Shown here piece after piece: positions 36,674 through 51,200 of a stretch of 64,000 nt of DNA. The DNA is from Austropuccinia psidii (lineage: Eukaryota; Basidiomycota; Pucciniomycetes; Pucciniales; Sphaerophragmiaceae). Below the pieces are notes generated by a model that did not search any database, was not told where the DNA came from, and saw only the letters and a program-made list of their open reading frames with translations. The stretch covers positions 23,431,132 to 23,495,131 of the forward strand of contig JALGQZ010000018.1 of assembly GCA_023105745.1 (NCBI GenBank), in the 5' to 3' direction. A program made the translations under genes and the position numbers. Positions within the stretch are counted from its first letter, which is position 1. The number at the start of each line of letters is the position of its first letter.

Positions 36674-39600
36674 TGTCAGGTTTTTCTATGAAACAACTAT
36701 TCAAAATGAGATAATTTAATATGGCTGTCCTAGAAAATCAATGTAATAAAATGAAATATATTATAACCACCATATTCAAATCCTTATTACTTATAAATTT
36801 GATTCATTATATTCTTTATTATAAGATATAAGTGCTTATATCAAATAAAAGCAAAATTATTTGATAATTGTATAAGAAAGTAATTCTATCACCAAAATAT
36901 TCCACCAGCAATATTTATTTAAGTGTAATTTCTCTCTACTGGAGTCAACAAGAATTCAAACCAATTTCTCTCATCAAAAAAACCTTTCATGGACTCAACA
37001 CTATTTAAATATATAATATAAGAATGATAATATTAAGAAACTTTTTTCATAGAGAAATTGAGAGAAGTTAAGTATTAAATAATTTATAAGGCTGATTTTT
37101 TATAAAAGTAATAAGAAAAAATTCTCATATGTCCAAAAGATAGTAAAAAACTGTAAAAAAGAAATAAAACACAATAGTATAAGGTAAAAACCTTTAAAAC
37201 ATGTAGAGCTAAATAGTTTCTGGTATTGGAGAAAGCTTAAACAAACACTTGTGCATTTACAATAATGATTCAAAAAGTTAATTAAGATAGACTCTAAGTA
37301 CTCTTGAATAAGACTACAAATCTTAGAGAAAAACAGTAGGAATTTAATATATCACTCACTATTACTCCAAAAATATCTTGAAAAGATCTGGTAGAGTGAT
37401 TTGGCAGATTATTTGTGGATTTAAAGCAGTAATACAGAAATGATAGTTAAAATAATGGTGTTAATAGTAGTATTCTTTTATTTCAAGAATTTGTTATTTA
37501 TTTGGAAAGGTAAAAATGCTTCAATAATGGTTATTTAACCAATACTTAGTAGTGGTATTATTTATTCAACAATTTAGCTGAAGGATAAGATGATTTCTGA
37601 AAAAAGAAATAGTAGGCTTCTTTCAGGTATACAAAAGCTCACAGACCTTTTCCATGCAGAAAACTTAAAAAAAGTTAGTGGGAAGCCCTATACCTTAATT
37701 GGCTTATTGATCACATCAACTTTAGTCACTTACTATTACATAATTACTTAATTAAGTCATTTTATTTTCCTACCAACCCATCAATGGTTAATAAATAAAG
37801 TTTTTACTACTTTTAATATTCTTTCATTCAAAAATGAACATTTCTTCCTCAAATTTATCAATGTTATGGGAAATTCGAGCATAGGTTGTGTTTTCTGTAA
37901 ATTTTGTAATATTCAGTGTTTCACATGAACTCATCAAAAATGGACTGAGAATAAAGCCTTTAATTTTAATTATAAATTAATAAACTCTTCTCTTTAGCTT
38001 CTATTATTCCTTTTTCCATTGGTCCCAAAGTTTTCATAATGATTAGTGAAAATTTTTATTTTTGATTAAGTTTTGAAGTTTTATCTCATTTTCCATTTGG
38101 TGTAAGCAGCTAGCATAGTGATATCTGGTTTCCATGAGGTAGTTTCATGGATAATACTCCCAAAAGGGTTTTGATTATTCTTTTTAGGCTTATTAATGGA
38201 AAATAATCAAGAATGAACATGGTTACAGGAGTCAGAGTTTCTCACTTGCTCCTTGTCACGACCAAATGGAAGTTTATTTTCTATTTTCTCATAATTTAAT
38301 GGTGTTTGAACTTGGTAAGATGGTTCCCAAAGGGTTTCAAAGAACCAATTGGTTCAATATCAGCCATGGATAAACTTTTCGGAGATTTTTGTGCCACAGA
38401 GGCCTCAGAATTTGTGTACCATGGCTCTCTTTGATGTCTTTTTCCCCCCTTAGCTATTTTCATCTCAAAACTAGTAAGGGCATCTGCACAAGTGAAGGTA
38501 AAATTTGGGAGCTAAATAGTGTGATTCCTACCCATTTCTGCAAATAAGCTACAAAATGTGCTTCAGAATTTTTTGTTGTAGGTAGCTCAGAAGCCATTTT
38601 TGAATGTAACAGAAATAATTACTCCTTTCTCTTTTTTATTCTTCATTTTTTGGGCTGCCTCTGTCTCATTGCTTCAAGAATTTAGATGTTGAAAATAGTC
38701 AAAATAATAACAACAACCACAGAAGAAATAATGGATAAAAACAATGACATTCTTCAAGGACTGAATAAAGTAATGATAGAAACCCTCACCAAATCAAATA
38801 CCAAAAGAGTAGACAATGTGTTTTTCAATCAGTACAATGGTTCTCAGCACTTGTACACATATTAATTCAGTGATGGCTAAGTATTTAACAATGAAATTTT
38901 TTGATGTAGGTTGCAGATGAAACAACAATTATTCCTCAAGATTGTTTTTGAAATTAAAAAAAGTATTCTTATTTCCCTAAAAATATAAATGATTCAGGAA
39001 AGCTTAGATTGGAATTGAGACAGAATATTACCTCAGAAATGCAACAGCTATCATATGGTATTGTAGAATATTAAGTGTATGAGTACTTGCATTTTAAATA
39101 ATCAACATCACTGAAATTCTTGAAGCAGTTTTTTCAATCCATTATTAATTTATAAAATTCAGCTTATATCTTATATCTAACCTCAGTTTATATTCAACAG
39201 ATTATTGAGGTAGGAGAGAAATGTGTTTTTCCTGTAATTTTGGGATCACTGGATTGCATTCATTGGCAATGGAAAAATTTTCCATCTGCAAGGTTTGATC
39301 AGTATAAAAGCAAAGAAAAGGTAATTTTTTAAATTATTTGTACTGATGATATTCATTTTAGTATTCAAGCTTAATTATTGAGAAATTTGCTTCACAAGAC
39401 CTTTGGTTCTGGCATGCTCTTTTTTGGCCTGCCAGGATCCAATAAGGAAATCATTGTATTGAACCAATAACCTCTTTTTAAAAAGATCATTACTTAAACA
39501 TATCCATCATTTAATTCCAAAATAATTGACTTGGAATATAATATGTGGTATTATATTTTAGATGGGATATATCCAAACTGGTCAACATTGGTGAAGACCA

Positions 39601-41910
39601 TATCAAATACACAAGATGAATAGAGAAAGGTATTTCCAATAATAGCTTTTATTTCAATTTTATTCTGTATTTCTTGTTACTTTTCAAAGATTTTGAGAAT
39701 AAATTTGAGTTCCTCAAAGCTTGTTTTCAAGTGATTGAGAATCCAGAAAATGGGTGGAATCCAAAAATACTCAATATTATTATGCATGCATATGTGATCC
39801 TTCATAACATGATTGTTTAATATGAAACTGAAGCAAAGATTAATGAATGGAGACATCAGGAATCCATACCTCAAACATATCCATCACCATAAAGCTATCA
39901 AAACCATGTACATCAGCTTCAAAATATTTTTAGTGCAACAGCCCCTAACATCTTACAGATTGATTTATATGAGCCTCCTTGGAGCTTAAAAGGAAACAGT
40001 CTGGAAATCTAGCTTTACTTTTATAATTTCGATTATTTAAAGATCATTTGAAAGATTTTTCTTCTTGGATATTAAAATTAATTTCAATCAGTTTCTTCAT
40101 TTAACAAATGAAGCTTTGTATAGCTTTGAATTATTTTTTCCCTTTTCTTATTTTTTTAGATAGAAAAGACACTAAAATTACTCAAATATTTTAGTTTGAG
40201 CACATAAGGTTTTTCAATGGATTTAAAATTTTGCAAATGAGGCTACTATGTCAATAAAAGGTTTTTTTAACATTTTAATATGCTTGGAATAACCTTATTT
40301 TTCAATCCCATCCTAAAATCTCCTCCTTATTGATAATGTAGTACTCTTTTATTTGTTCATTCATAATAGTAATATCCTTTCTCATGATTTAATACTAAAA
40401 AATATCTTTCAAATCTTAGTTTTGTTAAATCAAAGCCTGAATTTTTACCTTTGTATTCTGAGCTATCCATGAGTGTGCATTTGCTATCTTCATTGCTGAG
40501 CTGGACCTTGAGTCATTTTCTAAGAGCGTTTTAATTTTCTTGTTTCCTGGTGGATTTACACAATCAGAATCCATTGGAGAGCTTGTCCTTCAATAATCAC
40601 TTGCTTCATTAAATTCTTGAATGTTCTTAACGGTTGGTTTTCCCAATGGGCTAATGCATGTGCATATTCTACTTTGGTGATCCTGATAAGATGTTGTAAG
40701 ATAACATGTGGATAAATTTTTTTTGTATGTCTCTGAGTAAATTCTTGCTTCATTTTACAATCAATATTGGGTACTTTGACCACTCTGATTCAGTCTTTAA
40801 ACTTGTATAACACAGGAGTTGAAGTTATTTATAGAATTCTGGATTGTATTCTGCCTACTTTGCAAACTTCTTGCTGTATAAACAGGTGAGGGTATGAATT
40901 TTTGATAGTGGTTCAATATTAATATCCAGAATCTCAAGTTTGTATTATCAGGACCAGTCAAAGGGCCTCCTAAATATCAATTCATGATCTACATAGCTGA
41001 GAATACTTTTTATTGCTTTAATTAGGTGAGAAACTTTCTTTTTTCTCTATATTTGATTAATTAGTTTGTTTTTTTCTATATTTTATTCATTAATTGGTTT
41101 GATATAGTAATCAGAAATTTTTGAGCTATCTAACTAGGGAGGTTTATCTCCATCAAAAAAAGAGGGAGCAAATTTTTCATTATGGTGTGATTTTGTAATG
41201 AAAAATAGGACTTTTAATTTCTGACAAAGATTTTGGAGATTTTGTGGATCATAGAAAACAACAGAACTTCACATGATCCATGGGGTTTCTACATTCAGAA
41301 ACCAAATACATCTTGACTCAACTTGAGGGAAAGTTATTTCAGCTTTATATACACTTCTGTATGTGTATTTTTGTGTGTGTGGGATGAAATGAGTGAAATA
41401 TGGTTTTTTACAGCCACTATTGTGAATTCTCCAATTCAGGATTCAAGACTGACTCCACTATGGGCTTACCAAAAATTTATGTAAAAATAAAGTAATTTTA
41501 TGTTCCATAAACATGCATAACACTATTCTTAGTGCATAGGTAACATGTCATTTCTCACAATACCATTATTTTGGTGTGAAAATATAAAAATATAAAGGAT
41601 TTCACAAGTCTTTTATGTGGTATTGATGATTATTTGTTAAGGTATTTTCCATATTACCACCTCATAGAGTTAATTAAACCTTATTCACCCCACTGAGTTA
41701 CCCTTGGTTGATATTTGTGTGTAATCCAAATCTGGCCTCAAATCCATGGATTTACTCACTCACAAAAGAAGTTCTTCATATTTTCCTATATGAAAAATAA
41801 TTAATTTTATATATATATATATGTGATTTATGGGTTATATATATTCTATGAGTCATTTTTATACCAATTGTGACATGGTTGGGTATGGGAAATATACCTC
41901 AAGGCTCACA
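36674..41910 (+). repeat. LTR-like repeat, copy 3, split by an insertion
   Basis: The 5' part (36674-38475) starts TGTCAGGTTTTTCTATGAAAC and follows copy 1 block by block, including TTCAGTGTTTCAC, CCCAAAAGGGTTTTGATTA, GAACTTGGTAAG and GAGGCCTCAGAA. The match breaks near 38475 and resumes near 41445 (CCACTATGGGCTTACC, CATGCATAACACTATTCTTAG), ending CCTCAAGGCTCACA at 41910. With the intervening 3 kb removed, the repeat is about 2.3 kb, like the other copies. The inserted DNA contains a Harbinger transposase remnant. Confidence 0.55.
38991..39820 (+). pseudogene. Decayed PIF/Harbinger transposase (second family)
   Basis: Fragments occur in the right order in plus-strand frames. SGKLRLE and STSLKFLKQFFQSI lie near 38991-39145. 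GSLDCIHWQWKNFPSA lies near 39245-39290, holding the first catalytic aspartate. PGSNKEIIVLNQ, then PLFKKI, lies near 39432-39490, where K-E replaces the usual N-D. DGIYPNWSTLVKTI is near 39562, and a VILHNMIV tail is near 39815. These match plant- and oomycete-type PIF proteins better than the transposase at 1-1238, so the family is different. Stops (for example TAA after VLNQ) and frame changes make it dead. Beyond it a minus-strand open frame, 40783-40556, has no recognised family. Confidence 0.6.
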
Positions 41911-41919
41911 TTCTTCCTG

Positions 41920-42239
41920 ATCATGAAAAATAAACTTTTCACAGATATTTTATGCTTTATTGATTCTGAGATGTTGAATTATTTTCCATATTACCACCTC
42001 ATATAGTTAATCTTATTTTATGCACTTTACTTAGCTATGTTAGGTTTATTTTTGTCTTAAATCCAAGTATTTCTTTGAATCCATGAATTTACTTACTGAT
42101 AAACAAGTTATCAATATTTTTCTTTTTGAAAATGAGGAATTTTCATATGCACATGAATTATGGGTTTTTGGTATTCCAAGAGTTATGTATAATCCTTTTT
42201 GGCATATTTGGGTATGCAAAACAAGCCTCAAGGCTCACA
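41920..42239 (+). repeat. Tandem partial copy of the LTR-like 3' end
   Basis: Starting a few bases after copy 3 ends, the 3' third is repeated in diverged form. It contains CTTTTCACAGATATTTTATG, TTCCATATTACCACCTCATA, TCCATGAATTTACTTACT and GGGTATGCAA, and ends GCCTCAAGGCTCACA at 42239. Confidence 0.65.
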
Positions 42240-45200
42240 GAATCCCATATAGTTTTCTTATTGAACTAATTAGAGTCCAGTAGCTATATTGGTTTGAAAG
42301 TTAGTCCTAATAACGTCTATTTGAGAGCCTAAACTCTTCCACTATCTTTCTTCTCCCATTACTCACGTTTAGCTTTAACTATATTTTTCCTAGCTGAGAT
42401 TTTTGAAATAATTTTTTCTGTAAAAAATTGATTTATGAGTTATACTATTCCTTAACTATTGTGATCTTGAATTTAATAAACTACTGAAAGCTTGAGGAAT
42501 AAAATTGGTTAGATTTCAGAAAATATTTAACTGAAATTTGATGGTGTTTTTGTGTACCAGGCACTTAATTTCAGACACTTTGAAGAAAAGTACAACATTC
42601 CACCTGGGCATTATCCTACTAAATTTGATTAGATTATGTTTTTAGTTAATTTTCGAAAATTTTTGATTTAAATTTAGATGCTTTGAGCGAATTTTAGATA
42701 TTCTCAGCTTAAACATTCTCTGAAATTTTGTTAATTTTGTATCCTCTTAGAGTCTTATCCCAATTTTGAAAAATTATGTACCTAATTCTAAAACATTTAA
42801 AATTATATTTTTTTAATTTGATCATTCCTTAGATCTTTCTATTTATATTTCGGAATCTTTTTTATTGTAATCTTTCTAAAATGAACTCAAATTCAATATT
42901 ATCAAAACTACTTTTTCACTTCATAATCTACTTCTGTTTTTTAATAACAAATGAGGATAAAATTAACACATTTACAACTTCCAATATTTTATGAATCAAT
43001 TTGGTTATTATATCTTAGCTCATTATAGCAGTTCTTTTGGTTTCTCAATTTGAATATTTTCATATTTTATGATATAGGTTAGTCAAAGAAATTAACTAGC
43101 AAATTTCTTCTTTTTCCATCCTATTCTTTTGGTTCAAATAAAGCTGAGGCTTAATAGGATATATAAAACCCAAGAGCAAAATATTTTTTTTATTTCAAAG
43201 ACTTCCGATTATCTGTAAAGCTTCTGGATCTAATAGCGTTACTGAAGTTAATTAAACCTAGAAGTATACATAAGTGAAAAATAATACAATTAGCATATTT
43301 CTGATATATCTTGGCTGAAAAAAAAGCTTCAATTTTAAGGAATACAACGCTTCAAATCATACTATATCAATTATTTTTTTGGATTGAAAATTACTTAGTA
43401 ATCCCAAGAAGTCTAGCAGTGGCTACAGGAATTTCACTTATTCTCAGGATTTTGATAAATTTTCATAGTATTCTAATGAAAAATATTCAAAAGGGAAATT
43501 AAATTTTGACATTGAAGATTTAAAACACAAATGACTTACTAAATAATATAAATTTTGCTTATTTTAGCTTGCATAATTATACTGAATCAGATCTAAAGAG
43601 TTAAGAGAAAAAAAACACTCCCAGATTTCTTATAAAGTCAATTTCCATGTTTTGAACAAATGCAATGAATATCTTGTGATAGAGAAAATGTACTACCATT
43701 TGAAACATAAAATAATTATATTATGTGATTCAATTTGGAATTATTATACTTCTTCTTATTAGTAAATAAAGAGTCACAATCATCTCATGGAAAATTATTG
43801 ATGAGATTTTAGTAAAAAATTGGCTTCAAATCCAAAATTAATGAATTATATTCAATGTATAAATGTAACAGATATTTTAATAAAGAAGTTTAGTCAGAAA
43901 TATCTTAGGTTCAAGTATAACCCTATATTTCATATTAGTTCCTGATTAAGCACCAATAGAAAATCATAACAAAATGAATCATGAATTCTGATTCTTCCGA
44001 AGAGATAATATTAATTTAGTGAATCAAAAAATAAGGGATGGTCTATTCTATACTAATTTAATCACCTCATCATCCCGTACTATGAGTCCATTCTCAAATA
44101 TCTGGAGAACCAAAATGAAAAGGTACACTATTAATAACAATATACTCATGGTTTGGAAAACAAAAATACTCATTCCATATCTCACAAAATGGATTTCTTT
44201 CAATTTTTTTCAGAAAATTCTTGTAGCTTCAATATTAATACAGATTGTGTTTCCAATGTAAAAAATGGCCATAAAAGGCTCCTAGCCTAGAGAAAATCAA
44301 TAATTCCTTGAAGCCTGCACTTGGATCACATTTGCATTCTCTTAAGTTTATCCTTTGGACAGTTTCTTTTCAATATAATATCACATTATAGTGATAAATT
44401 GGTTTCTATGATGTATATTTGATTTTCTTTTGGAACCTTATTTTACGGAAATTTAGTCAGCTAATTATCACAGTATGATATTTTTTATTTTCTAAATATC
44501 TTGATTATTGGATTATAAGTATCATTGAATTATATGATTCTATTGTTTCTATAGCCATTTCTGATTAAGATGAAATTTTTGTATGCCAATTAAGTGACCC
44601 AAAAGTACTATATTGTTAAATCTCTAAGAAAAGTATGAAAATTTGAATCAAACCTTCTTTTATTGGACCATTAATGAAATATAGAAAAATGAATTGTGGA
44701 AAGGATCATTATATAGGAAAGATATTAATAATTTAATTCTTTATCATTGATTTCCCTTTGATATCCGAGTTTAATTCTTTATAATTCTTGTTTGGTTATT
44801 TCCGATTGTGATTCTCCTGCTTTAAGTTCGTTTCTTACATAGCTAATTGATGTCACCCACCACTGCATTGGGGAAGGAACTTTTCAAATATACAAAAATT
44901 TCTTTATCCATATTAAGATGAGAATCATGTTCTCAATTTAATAAATTATTGAGTTTAATTCTATCAACTTACCCCATCTGCCCTTGGAAAATTATGAAAG
45001 TATTATTAATTCATGAATTGAACAGGAATTTTCATTCTATTTTACTTAATAAAGTTATTAAGCTCATGTATTGGGATTCATAAAAGATGAGTTCTAAAAA
45101 TATATATTATCTGATATAAGAAAGAACAGCTAAATTATTTGAAAGAAATGTGATCATGGTTTGAAAAATAATCTATTTTCTCACGTTTGAGTTACTATAG

Positions 45201-48200
45201 GTTCCAAGAATATCAATAAACAAATTAAAACCCATTTTAGCACAAAAAACTTGAGTTTTAATTCAGTATATTTTTTTCCTTTCAAGATTTTTTTTCTACC
45301 TTTTCTTAAGATTTTGATATTCTGGGACTGTAGTTCCATAAGAACCTTCTTGAATCATAGCTTGAGAGATATTAATTCTTCTTTTTGAATTAGACCATCT
45401 TTGAAATCCTTTATCTATACGAATCAATGTAAATATAATCCTTGGTATAAAATTTATTTCTCCACAGCTACTCTTAAAATTTCTTTATATTCTTGAAGCT
45501 CATTTTAAATTTAAATTTTACCGCATTCTCTTGAGAATTTTTTTGAAACTGTAGGTAACTGAGGGAAACTATTTATTTCAAATATAAAATGATCCAAGAA
45601 ATATTACTATAGGTTGATAAATTATATTTTCTATTTCAAACTGAATCTCCATGTTAATTTTCTCTGAATTAGTTTACAGATTCAATATTAGAAGTTCAAT
45701 TTGATTTAAATTTTCTCTTTCTAAATTATTGATTCCCAATAGATTTTTAATAATCAATTTTTCTAATATTTAATTAATTTTAATTTAGATCCCAGATATT
45801 CTTTTCGGCGATAATTTGAAGATGAATTATTTAGTCCATATTTGGATTTCTTTAGGTAAGACTAATGACTGAAATTTGAAATAATTTATGATTTTTATTT
45901 TCTTCCAATTCTAATTCTTGAAGGAATTCCTTGATAAAATAAAAAGATAAAGATGATAATAATACTTAATATCATATTGAGTAAAAGGGCTGTAAATTGT
46001 ATTCAGAATTTTAATCGGATATTTTCTCTATTTCTGACTGGTCATTTGTGTTCATGTGTGATTTTTTTGCTATACTTCAACGCAATTTCTAAGAAAAGTC
46101 GCAAATTTCGACAAATCTCATATGAAAACAGTTAGTTTTTTTACAATAGTCAGATGAAAATCATCAATTTGTATAAAATTTATTCATACCAATTTCATTA
46201 GTGAATAATTGAGATCACCTATGAAAGAAAAAATTAGAATTATTTAGCTCGAGTTTTGTGTTAAAGTTAGATCTTCATAGATTAAATTTATAAAAGATTA
46301 CCCTACTATTGAGCTTATAGTTTTATTAAAGTAGCTATAAAGTCATTTTGAATCTTAAATACAAGTTAAAATATGTTAAAATAATTTAATTAAAATTTTT
46401 GATATAGGGAGGAAACAGCTAATTAATGGCATCCAAGATTCTCAAATCTCCTGCCTAAAATACATAATACTGTACATAAACAGAAGTACAAGTATATTCT
46501 TAACAGATGATACATGCATATCTTCTAAATATCCATGGAATAATTAATTATTGTTTCAATTCCAAATCATATATACTCAAAAATCTTGAAGAATTTACGG
46601 AACAACAAGAAATAAAGAAATAAAATTGAGAAAGCAGTTTTTTCTGGCTCAAGATAGCAAAAAGGATGTTATTTATTTGATTCTTTATCCAATAATACAT
46701 TATTTGGGATTTTATTTTTATAATATTGAATTTATTTAATTTTTAAATTATTTTCATGGCTGTAAAAACGGTTTTGGGAGGAAATCTTATTTACCATATT
46801 ATTTTTCTTTGTAGATGTTTAAATGGTGATCTTAATAATCTATGAAAGAATATAAATTAATTAAAGTATAATTATCTATAATTTCAATTAATGTGTTTTC
46901 ATTATTTATTATTTATTATTATTGAAGAGTTATGTAAGGTGAATTGTTGAGAAGAATTTAAATGAATAATTTAAGATTCACCACATGGTGTATATTTTAC
47001 TACTAATAGATAAATTTAATCTCAATCAACAAAAATTTACAGTGAATAAGTGTATTTTATATTCAACAGCTTGAAGATTGATAATTTGGGAGTCTAAGAA
47101 GGCTGTATATAATACATATTACTAGCCAATTCTTAAACACAAGATGGAAATGATAGAAATGAGGATAATCCAAAATTTCTAACAGTTGAGCGGGTAGAAA
47201 GCGATTATAATACAACTTCAGATAAAGAAAATGATAAATCCTAGGAGATTTCTCAATGATAGAGGGAAATGAGAAAAATAGAGAGCTGAAACCAAAATCT
47301 TCAGAAATGAATGGTAAATTTCTTAGGATCATTAAATTAAAGCTAAATCTTCAGCACTGCATAAAGAAAAAAGGTTACAGCTTTCTATGAATAATATAAC
47401 ATCAATTATAATTTCATGAATAATAATAATTAATTTTATTGAAGAGTATGTAGAGGAAATAGGAGAATAGTGCCACCTTTGGTATTAGTGAAGAAAATAT
47501 TAAAGATCACTTAAGAAATAACTTAATGAGATGCTAATATTTTTGTTTTTATCAGAGTCAGCAATTGTTAATGCTAGAAAGCTTCAAATTATTTGGGACT
47601 ATACTCAACAGTAGAGGAATACAGTTATTTCAAAATCATTGTGAATAAAGAAGCCTAAAATGAACTTCATAGATGGGTTTTTTTATCTTGGAGGCTTAGT
47701 ATTTAGTCTTTATTTAGATCATATTACCAAGTTTTGGGAGACCCTGTAGATAATAGAAATTGTTAAACAAACTTTCTTGGAGAAATTCTCAATTTCAAAT
47801 CATTTCTCCAAAGCTATCTGAGTATTTATTTAGCATTTCAAAAAGATAATTAAAGCTTTTTATTTCTTTCAAATATCAGATTTTAATTTATCCAGAAAAG
47901 GAAGCTATAAGTCACAATGAGCAAAATGGCTACACCTCGCAGCAAGTGTTGCATTTGGAAATTAGCTTGGACCCATCTAAGAATGAGCATGGACCCCTCC
48001 TGTGAACTAGGTAGAGCCCAGTATTCAAATTCTTTTTATTATTCCAATTTATTCTTAGCCACAAGAATATTAAATAATTGAAAAGATTTTCTTCCTTTTT
48101 TAATGGGATGGACTAAGTATATAGTATATAATAGTAAATCTGCTTCCATTTATATTTTCATCTTCAAGAGAATATTCTTTTTTACAAACAAATTTGAATC

Positions 48201-51200
48201 TAAAAATATACTTTCAATTTAAGTAATTCAATTTTTTTTGAAGTTCAAAAGTTTTCAAAGCAAGATTTACGAATAAATAAATCTTTTATCTTCATAGCTT
48301 GATGACTGATTATTCCTTTATAGCAATATCAATTCTTATTTCTCCTTCAAAAAATAGCTCCAAAATACTAAACTAAGCTTCCTTCAATTGGAGCCTCTTT
48401 TAAAGAAACTGGATTGCTGAATATTCTTGTTTCACATAGGACAAATTCCTGGAACCTCTGAAGTAAAAGAAGATGTATTTGATACTTCTTTGAATAGAAT
48501 GATTTCCAAAAAATATATAGAATATATTTATCTTTTATTCTTTGAGTTCAATTTCTGGAATTGAAGTTTCATTTTGTTTCTTTTCATTTTCTGAGTCTTT
48601 TTTAACCTCAATAAATTTCATCAATTTTTATTATTAGGTCGAAAAATTCTCTTTTTTAAAGAGAAAATGCCTTACTCTTTATTTTTTTGGGGATTATTAT
48701 TTCTTAATTCAAAAGACAAGTGGTGGGCTTTATGAATTAGAAATTCAAGAAAAATTACAGTACATGGCCTGTACTGTAGCAAAGTAGGAAATTGTTAATA
48801 ATAATACAGTAGCAGGCCTTAAAGATCCTGCTACTGTAGTTTCAATTGAAAAAAATACAAATTTGAAATTACATTAAGTGAAAAATATAAAAAATGAACC
48901 TAGTAAAATTAAAAACAACCATAAAAAATCAAAAAGTTTTAGAATAATCAAAATAACACATCACCAGCAAAAATTGATAAAAGAATTCAAAAAAGTAAAA
49001 AAATATATAAAAAACAATATTTAGGTTAGAATAAAGGAAGTTCTTCCTATTTCCTTTATTCAAAATATACAGCAAAAACACTTGGTTATAATAATAATAA
49101 CAACAAATTCAGCTTACATTACATAAACCTTTTTAACCTTCATTTTATGAGGATTTTCTGTCATTTTGTTTGAAATATTTTCTTAAAACACAATTTTTGA
49201 GATATTGTTTGTGGGTTTGGTATTTCTGTTTTTCTTTCAACAATTAAATTGAAGAGTATTCATGTTATATAAAAAAGCTTTTCAATACAAATGTGATTTT
49301 CTGCATTCAATATCATGCTATTTAAATTGATCCAAAATGAGAATTATGAATACTCTTTCAAGAATGAAGGGCCAGTACACTTTTTTTCTGAAATCTATCT
49401 GAAAATATATCATAGGATTATATAAAAAAAGATTATGAAAGATTGATTTCCCTGTAAGCCTGTTCAAATATTGTAAAGATTCACATGAAAAATATTTCTT
49501 TAATTTTTGGAGTCTTGGGGGATCTTTCCCTGAATTTCAAATAGATATATTTTCATATCTTTTTCCTATTTTCATTTATCAAAGAATATGATTAATCATT
49601 CTTTTTAATAATGAGTCCATTATTTGTAGAAAAAATTCAAATATATATTTGAAAATTTCTCAAAAGACATTTTTCACAAGTTTCAATCAAAAAATAGGAT
49701 TGACTGGGTCAAATCCTTCAGAAAATATTGGTAATGAAAATTCAATACTTGAGAGATTATTCAGACTAATGTTTTATAATGATTGGACAAGGCCTTGAAA
49801 TGATAATTTTTTCACTTCAAGCTCAATTCCCCAAAGGCTAAACCTTATTTCTGTGGACTCAACTTTTGAAATATGAATTTAATCACTACTTTAACCCTTC
49901 TTCAAGGATATATACCAAAGAAAAACAAGATATATTCTGATATCATCTTTTAAAAGCTCTTGGAAGAGATGCACATATTATTTGTTTAGGTTCAGCTCAT
50001 AAGAAGCTGATTATTCTCAATTTATCATTGTTTTAGGCTTCATAAGTTTTTTGACATAATTATAAATTAAACAAACTCAAAGGATATTTATAGATAGAAT
50101 TTGAGAAATAGACTTGTGAAAAGAACCTATTTATATAAGTAATTCATAATTAATATCATTTGGTGTTTTTATTATCTTAAAGAATGCTAGATGAGTTGTC
50201 TCAATTATTGAAAAATATTTTTTTCTATTTTTTTCATTGTCTATTGAATCTATATATCTGTCTAAATTGATTTATTTATAATAGAATAAAAAGGTGAACT
50301 CCATAAGCTTAGGTCAACTTCAATCCAGAGAAATAAACAATCTCTTTTCTAAATTACTCCTGAGAATCTGAGTTTTTAATTATGTAGTATTTATAAATTG
50401 TGAAATTTATTTCAAAATGATAAAAGGCATCAATCTGTCAAGTTCATATGAAATTTGAGATTTTTTCTTGAATAGAGGTATTTCTATATATCCTCATCAT
50501 TACAAATTGATTCAATATTGATATTATTGAATTTAAAATTCGAAATTCTATATAATAAATTCAACACAATCAAAGAGATTATTTGGAAATATATATTGAT
50601 AAGCTTCTTTTATATAAATTAATTATTGATAAAAAGTGATTGGCCAAATTTACACATGAAGACTAACTTTCCTTAAAATTTTGAAAAACTTTAATTTTTA
50701 AGCTTCATTTAATTTCTTTATACATCTCTTACCGTAATTTCCTCAAAATAGAAATTCAAATTATATGCGTTTTTCACATATTCTAGTAGCACATTGGATC
50801 AAGATAATTATTTCAGAACTAATAATTTCTCCACAAAAATTTAAATACTAAAGCTAAATTTGCATTGAGAAAACAAAAATATAGTGCTTCACAAAAGTCA
50901 ATAATCTTATGGTTCTGTATTTATGAAGATTTAAAATGATGTTATTGAGCAATATTTTTTATATTAAGATCAGAATATCCTTTATATTAAGCCCTGGAAT
51001 AGTATAATAAAAAAGTCCCCAATTCTAAAACCAAAGCCCAATATTCTACTTTGAGTATTTATTTCATCTGGCTATAAGTGGAAAATTATTCTTAAAATCA
51101 GTTTATGGGCTAAGATAGGGGTGATATTATTTCAACATATACTACATTTTTATTTTCCTCTGCATTAAATGTCTTTTTACCATAACACTGACAGATTTTT

